Shown here: positions 6,467 through 8,946 of the stretch, in pieces | Position numbering within the stretch: the first letter of the stretch is position 1 | Layout: every line of letters starts with the position of its first letter | Translations under genes and position numbers: made by a program | Assembly: GCA_964585305.1 (NCBI GenBank) | Contig: CAZPDM010000119.1 | Span: 1-8,946, forward strand | Direction: 5' to 3' | DNA length: 8,946 nt | From: CAZPDM01 sp964585305 | Lineage (GTDB): Bacteria; Planctomycetota; Uabimicrobiia; Uabimicrobiales; JABWCH01 | The notes under the pieces: generated by a model | Told to the model about the DNA's origin: nothing | Databases searched by the model: none | Seen by the model: only the letters and a program-made list of their open reading frames with translations

Positions 6467-7015
6467 ATGGCAGTAAAAAATAACAAAAAAGAACTTAATA
6501 TTAAACAGATTGTTGATTATATCAAATTTGGCCTTCTTCTCATAATATTATATATGGGATTTTGGTTATGGAGAAGTTATGATTATATTATGATTCCTCT
6601 TAATAATCAACAGATGGCTCCTACGTTTGCCCCAAAAGAATTTCATGTAGGCTATCGCTATCGCGATTGGAAAGAAATACGCTACGATCATTTTGTATAC
6701 TATGATTTTCCTATAAAAAAAGATATTAAAAGACGCGAAAGTTTATTTTTTGGCCGCGTAATAGGTTTACCAGGAGATAGGATTCATTTTCAAGATGGAC
6801 GTTGTTATCGTAATGGACAACCTTTAGAAGAAAGGTATATTACTAATCCTAATCAAAATACAGAAAATTATGCTGAAATTATTGTCCCTCGCGATTCAAT
6901 TTATTTGCTTATAGATAATCGTTCGAGTTGGGCAAGAGAAATACAAAATCTTGACAGTCGTTTTACAGGGCCACTTCCAATTCATACAATCATTGGTCAT
7001 ATTCTACCCAATTGA
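6467..7015 (+). CDS. Signal peptidase I-like protein lacking both catalytic residues
   Basis: The 182-residue protein has one N-terminal membrane segment (about 18-36) and the boxes of the S26 signal peptidase I family: NNQQMAPTF (47-54) in place of the SMxPT box, GRVIGLPGDRI (96-106) in place of the KRVxGLPGD box, and LDSRFTGPLPIHTIIGHI (162-179), the usual final box. The nucleophile Ser is Gln49 and the general-base Lys is Gly96, so it should not cleave signal peptides. The fold and substrate-cleft boxes are otherwise kept, which suggests a selected binding or scaffold role rather than decay. The start follows AAAGGA by about six bases. It is the first gene of an operon; the next gene begins 13 bases after its stop. 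A true signal peptidase must be encoded elsewhere. Family membership is confident, inactivity is a sequence-based inference. Confidence 0.85.
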   Translation: MAVKNNKKELNIKQIVDYIKFGLLLIILYMGFWLWRSYDYIMIPLNNQQMAPTFAPKEFHVGYRYRDWKEIRYDHFVYYDFPIKKDIKRRESLFFGRVIGLPGDRIHFQDGRCYRNGQPLEERYITNPNQNTENYAEIIVPRDSIYLLIDNRSSWAREIQNLDSRFTGPLPIHTIIGHILPN

Positions 7016-7028
7016 CACAGGAGGCATT

Positions 7029-8600
7029 ATGCAATTACCCAGATTTAAATTTACCTGGCTTTCAACAGTAGAAATGATGATTGTCATAGTTTTAGTTCCA
7101 ATTGTTTGGAAAACGTGGACTAAAACTATTTCAAATATGAAATATTATCTTGAATTGGAAAAAATGCTAGGTTATGTTGCGGTAAGCCAAGAAATGGAAA
7201 TAGAAGGTTCTTTAAAAAAACTTGAAAAATATCGAGCAGATGATCCTACTGTACTTATGTATCGCGCACAGGCTTTAATCAAAGAAAATAAATTTAACGA
7301 AGCAAGAGAAGTTTATAAAACAATTAGTGGAACAACTTTTGAATATATGCCAATCTCTAAAATTGGGATGGTTGTTTGCGATCTTTATGAACTTGATTAT
7401 GATAATAATGCAGTTTCTGCTATGGCTAAGTTAAATGAATTAGAAAAAAAAGCCCAATCTATTTATGAAGAAAATAAAGATTTTGCAGAAACATCTATTT
7501 TATTAGGACAAATTTTTTTTAAAAAATTTCTTTTAAGTCAAAAAAATTCCTCTATAGACACCATAGCATTAGAACAAGCACGTCAAAAATTTACTCAAGT
7601 TTTGCTTAAAAATCAAGAAATCTTTGCTACAAACGACCCCGACGCAGATTATCTAGAACGCTTTGAACGTTGTACTCCACCTTCTACCGATGCTTGTCTT
7701 TCTTTATATACAGGTCTTGCCAATATTTATTATCTTAAGGCTAAACAGATATTAGACAAATATAAAAGTGTTGGTATTACCAATTCTAAAGAATCCCAAG
7801 AAATTGTTTCCAACTTTAAATTGGCTATTCAATATCTGCGTTCTGCTATATTCTTACGTCCTAGTAAACATAATTATTGCCAAAGTATTGGAAACTTATA
7901 TGAAACTTTACTTAGCTATCCAGGAATAGAGACATCCGAACGATTAAAACTTATAGCAAGCGCAGAGCAATATATAAAAGAAATCGAAAATTATAAAACA
8001 TATTTAAATCGAGCTAGTTTAAATAATCGTATGGAAAATGAAAATTTAAACGCAGGATTTTTTCAATTAAATTATGGAATGGGAGTATCGTTTTTTTATA
8101 TGGGAGATTGGAATAACGCAGGAGAATGCTTTAGTAAAGCGTTATATAATAACCCTAATACTGCACATATTCACCATGCTTTAATGCAAGTTCGCCTTGC
8201 TAAGATTGACAGAGATTTTTTAGAGGCAAATAACTTTATAAGTTTTAATGATACTGGCAGAACAATAGAATTTTTTGAAAAAGCTGTAGCAGGTTTACCA
8301 AAAGGACAAAAATTAACAACTTCTCAATTTGTTAATTTAAATAATTATGCGGTGCTTTTATTCCTACAAGGAATAGCTAATCATACTCCAAATGATCTAA
8401 AAAATGGATATGCAATTTTGGAAAGTTATTTATCCTGGTTACCAGAAAATTATTTGAATGCAGGTGTTCAGGAAGATCCAATTTTGCCTAAGCAATTGGC
8501 CAGGCATAATCTTTATCTTATTGCAAAAAAAATTGATCGTCAAAAGGCTGCAAAAATGGAAAGCCTTCTTCTTCATCGTTTAGATAAGAAAGAAAAATAG
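7029..8600 (+). CDS. Membrane-anchored TPR-repeat protein
   Basis: This 523-residue protein begins with a short basic stretch and one membrane segment (about 12-28), followed by a long helical region. TPR-like helix pairs are visible at about 72-99 (PTVLMYRAQALIKENKFNEA), 262-280 (FKLAIQYLRSAIFLRP) and 346-377 (QLNYGMGVSFFYMGDWNNA, then ALYNNPN); more degenerate repeats probably fill the rest. Such repeats bind other proteins, so this is probably a scaffold in a membrane complex; no enzymatic domain is seen. The start at 7029 is chosen for its strong AGGAGG site (7019-7024), 13 bases after the previous stop; an open frame from 6951 overlaps the previous gene and lacks this site. Its stop is nine bases before the zinc-ribbon gene. 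I do not recognise a specific family. Confidence 0.8.
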   Translation: MQLPRFKFTWLSTVEMMIVIVLVPIVWKTWTKTISNMKYYLELEKMLGYVAVSQEMEIEGSLKKLEKYRADDPTVLMYRAQALIKENKFNEAREVYKTISGTTFEYMPISKIGMVVCDLYELDYDNNAVSAMAKLNELEKKAQSIYEENKDFAETSILLGQIFFKKFLLSQKNSSIDTIALEQARQKFTQVLLKNQEIFATNDPDADYLERFERCTPPSTDACLSLYTGLANIYYLKAKQILDKYKSVGITNSKESQEIVSNFKLAIQYLRSAIFLRPSKHNYCQSIGNLYETLLSYPGIETSERLKLIASAEQYIKEIENYKTYLNRASLNNRMENENLNAGFFQLNYGMGVSFFYMGDWNNAGECFSKALYNNPNTAHIHHALMQVRLAKIDRDFLEANNFISFNDTGRTIEFFEKAVAGLPKGQKLTTSQFVNLNNYAVLLFLQGIANHTPNDLKNGYAILESYLSWLPENYLNAGVQEDPILPKQLARHNLYLIAKKIDRQKAAKMESLLLHRLDKKEK

Positions 8601-8609
8601 GAAAAAAAT

Positions 8610-8930
8610 ATGCGTTGCATTAAATGTCGCAAAGAAACATCAAGTGCAGAATTATTCTGCCGTCATTGCGGAACCAGGCTAGATTTAAATTACGATCAAG
8701 TTACTAAACAGCTTGAAAAAGAAATCATTGAAGAACGCAAAGAAGAAACAGAAGCATTTTTCCGCTGGCTTATGTTTATACTAATTTTTGCCTGGTTAGC
8801 AGGAGTATTTTTTAATCAGATATGGAACCATCCACCCAGCCCTTCTGTAAGTACTGCCTATATTCCTAATGTTGAAATTCCAAGCCAAACAACAGAAATT
8901 CAAAAACCACTTGTTATTCCAAACGAGTAA
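8610..8930 (+). CDS. Small zinc-ribbon membrane protein
   Basis: The 106-residue protein starts with a four-cysteine zinc ribbon (Cys3, Cys6, Cys17, Cys20; CIKC and CRHCG). A charged, probably helical linker (about 29-49, rich in Glu and Lys) leads to one membrane segment (about 52-69, FRWLMFILIFAWLAGVFF) and a Pro/Ser/Thr-rich tail (74-106). By topology the ribbon is probably cytoplasmic and the tail outside, but this is inferred. Zinc ribbons of this type usually mediate protein or nucleic-acid contacts. The ribosome site (TAGGA, 8599-8603) overlaps the stop of the TPR gene, so translation may be coupled. It is the third gene of the operon with the pseudo-signal peptidase; whether the operon continues past the window is not visible. 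No specific family is recognised. Confidence 0.75.
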   Translation: MRCIKCRKETSSAELFCRHCGTRLDLNYDQVTKQLEKEIIEERKEETEAFFRWLMFILIFAWLAGVFFNQIWNHPPSPSVSTAYIPNVEIPSQTTEIQKPLVIPNE

Positions 8931-8946
8931 TAGAAAATAGTTGAGT

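Noticed and set aside
6951..7028. Upstream extension of the TPR gene into the preceding gene
   Set aside because: It overlaps conserved codons of the signal-peptidase-like gene, and AGGAGG sits right before ATG 7029.

Overview
The window is bacterial and mostly AT-rich. Genes are tightly packed, with Shine-Dalgarno sites, sigma70-like promoters and U-tract terminators. The main block (about 1500-8946) carries a ClpP-class NfeD protease and a short NfeD protein, an ATP-cone/uridine-kinase-like fusion, RadC, a signal-peptidase-like protein, a large membrane-anchored TPR protein and a small zinc-ribbon membrane protein. A signal peptide on the NfeD protease and several membrane anchors fit a free-living or gut-associated bacterium. 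I cannot name the phylum with confidence. A PVC-group (Lentisphaerota-like) or similar low-GC Gram-negative is only a guess.

Layout. (1) Positions 1-1343, minus strand: a long gene that runs off the left edge and encodes a phospholipase D (PLD) superfamily protein. It is clearly richer in G+C than the rest (three sampled 60-base lines contain 28, 30 and 31 G/C) and has its own strong promoter at 1402-1430, so it looks recently acquired. (2) 1515-1551: a 16-bp hairpin terminator separating it from a minus-strand nfeD pair (1572-2045 and 2096-3565). (3) 3566-3959: a very AT-rich divergent control region with a perfect 14-bp inverted repeat (arms 3766-3779 and 3812-3825), a good minus-strand promoter, weaker plus-strand candidates, and a 20-codon secretory-leader-like ORF. 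(4) 3960-5390, plus strand: the ATP-cone/kinase fusion with its own terminator. (5) 5501-6190: radC. (6) 6191-6466: an intergenic stretch dominated by two tandem copies of a ~70-bp hairpin-forming repeat. (7) 6467-8930: a three-gene operon encoding a signal peptidase I homologue that has lost both catalytic residues, a TPR protein with an N-terminal membrane anchor, and a zinc-ribbon protein with one membrane segment.

How the genes may work together. The two NfeD proteins form a membrane protease/partner pair; the flotillin often encoded beside them is not seen here. The three-gene operon at the right is the least explained part: a pseudo-signal-peptidase, a TPR scaffold and a zinc-ribbon protein, all predicted membrane-anchored, suggest a membrane complex of unknown role. 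The kinase and RadC look like single housekeeping genes.
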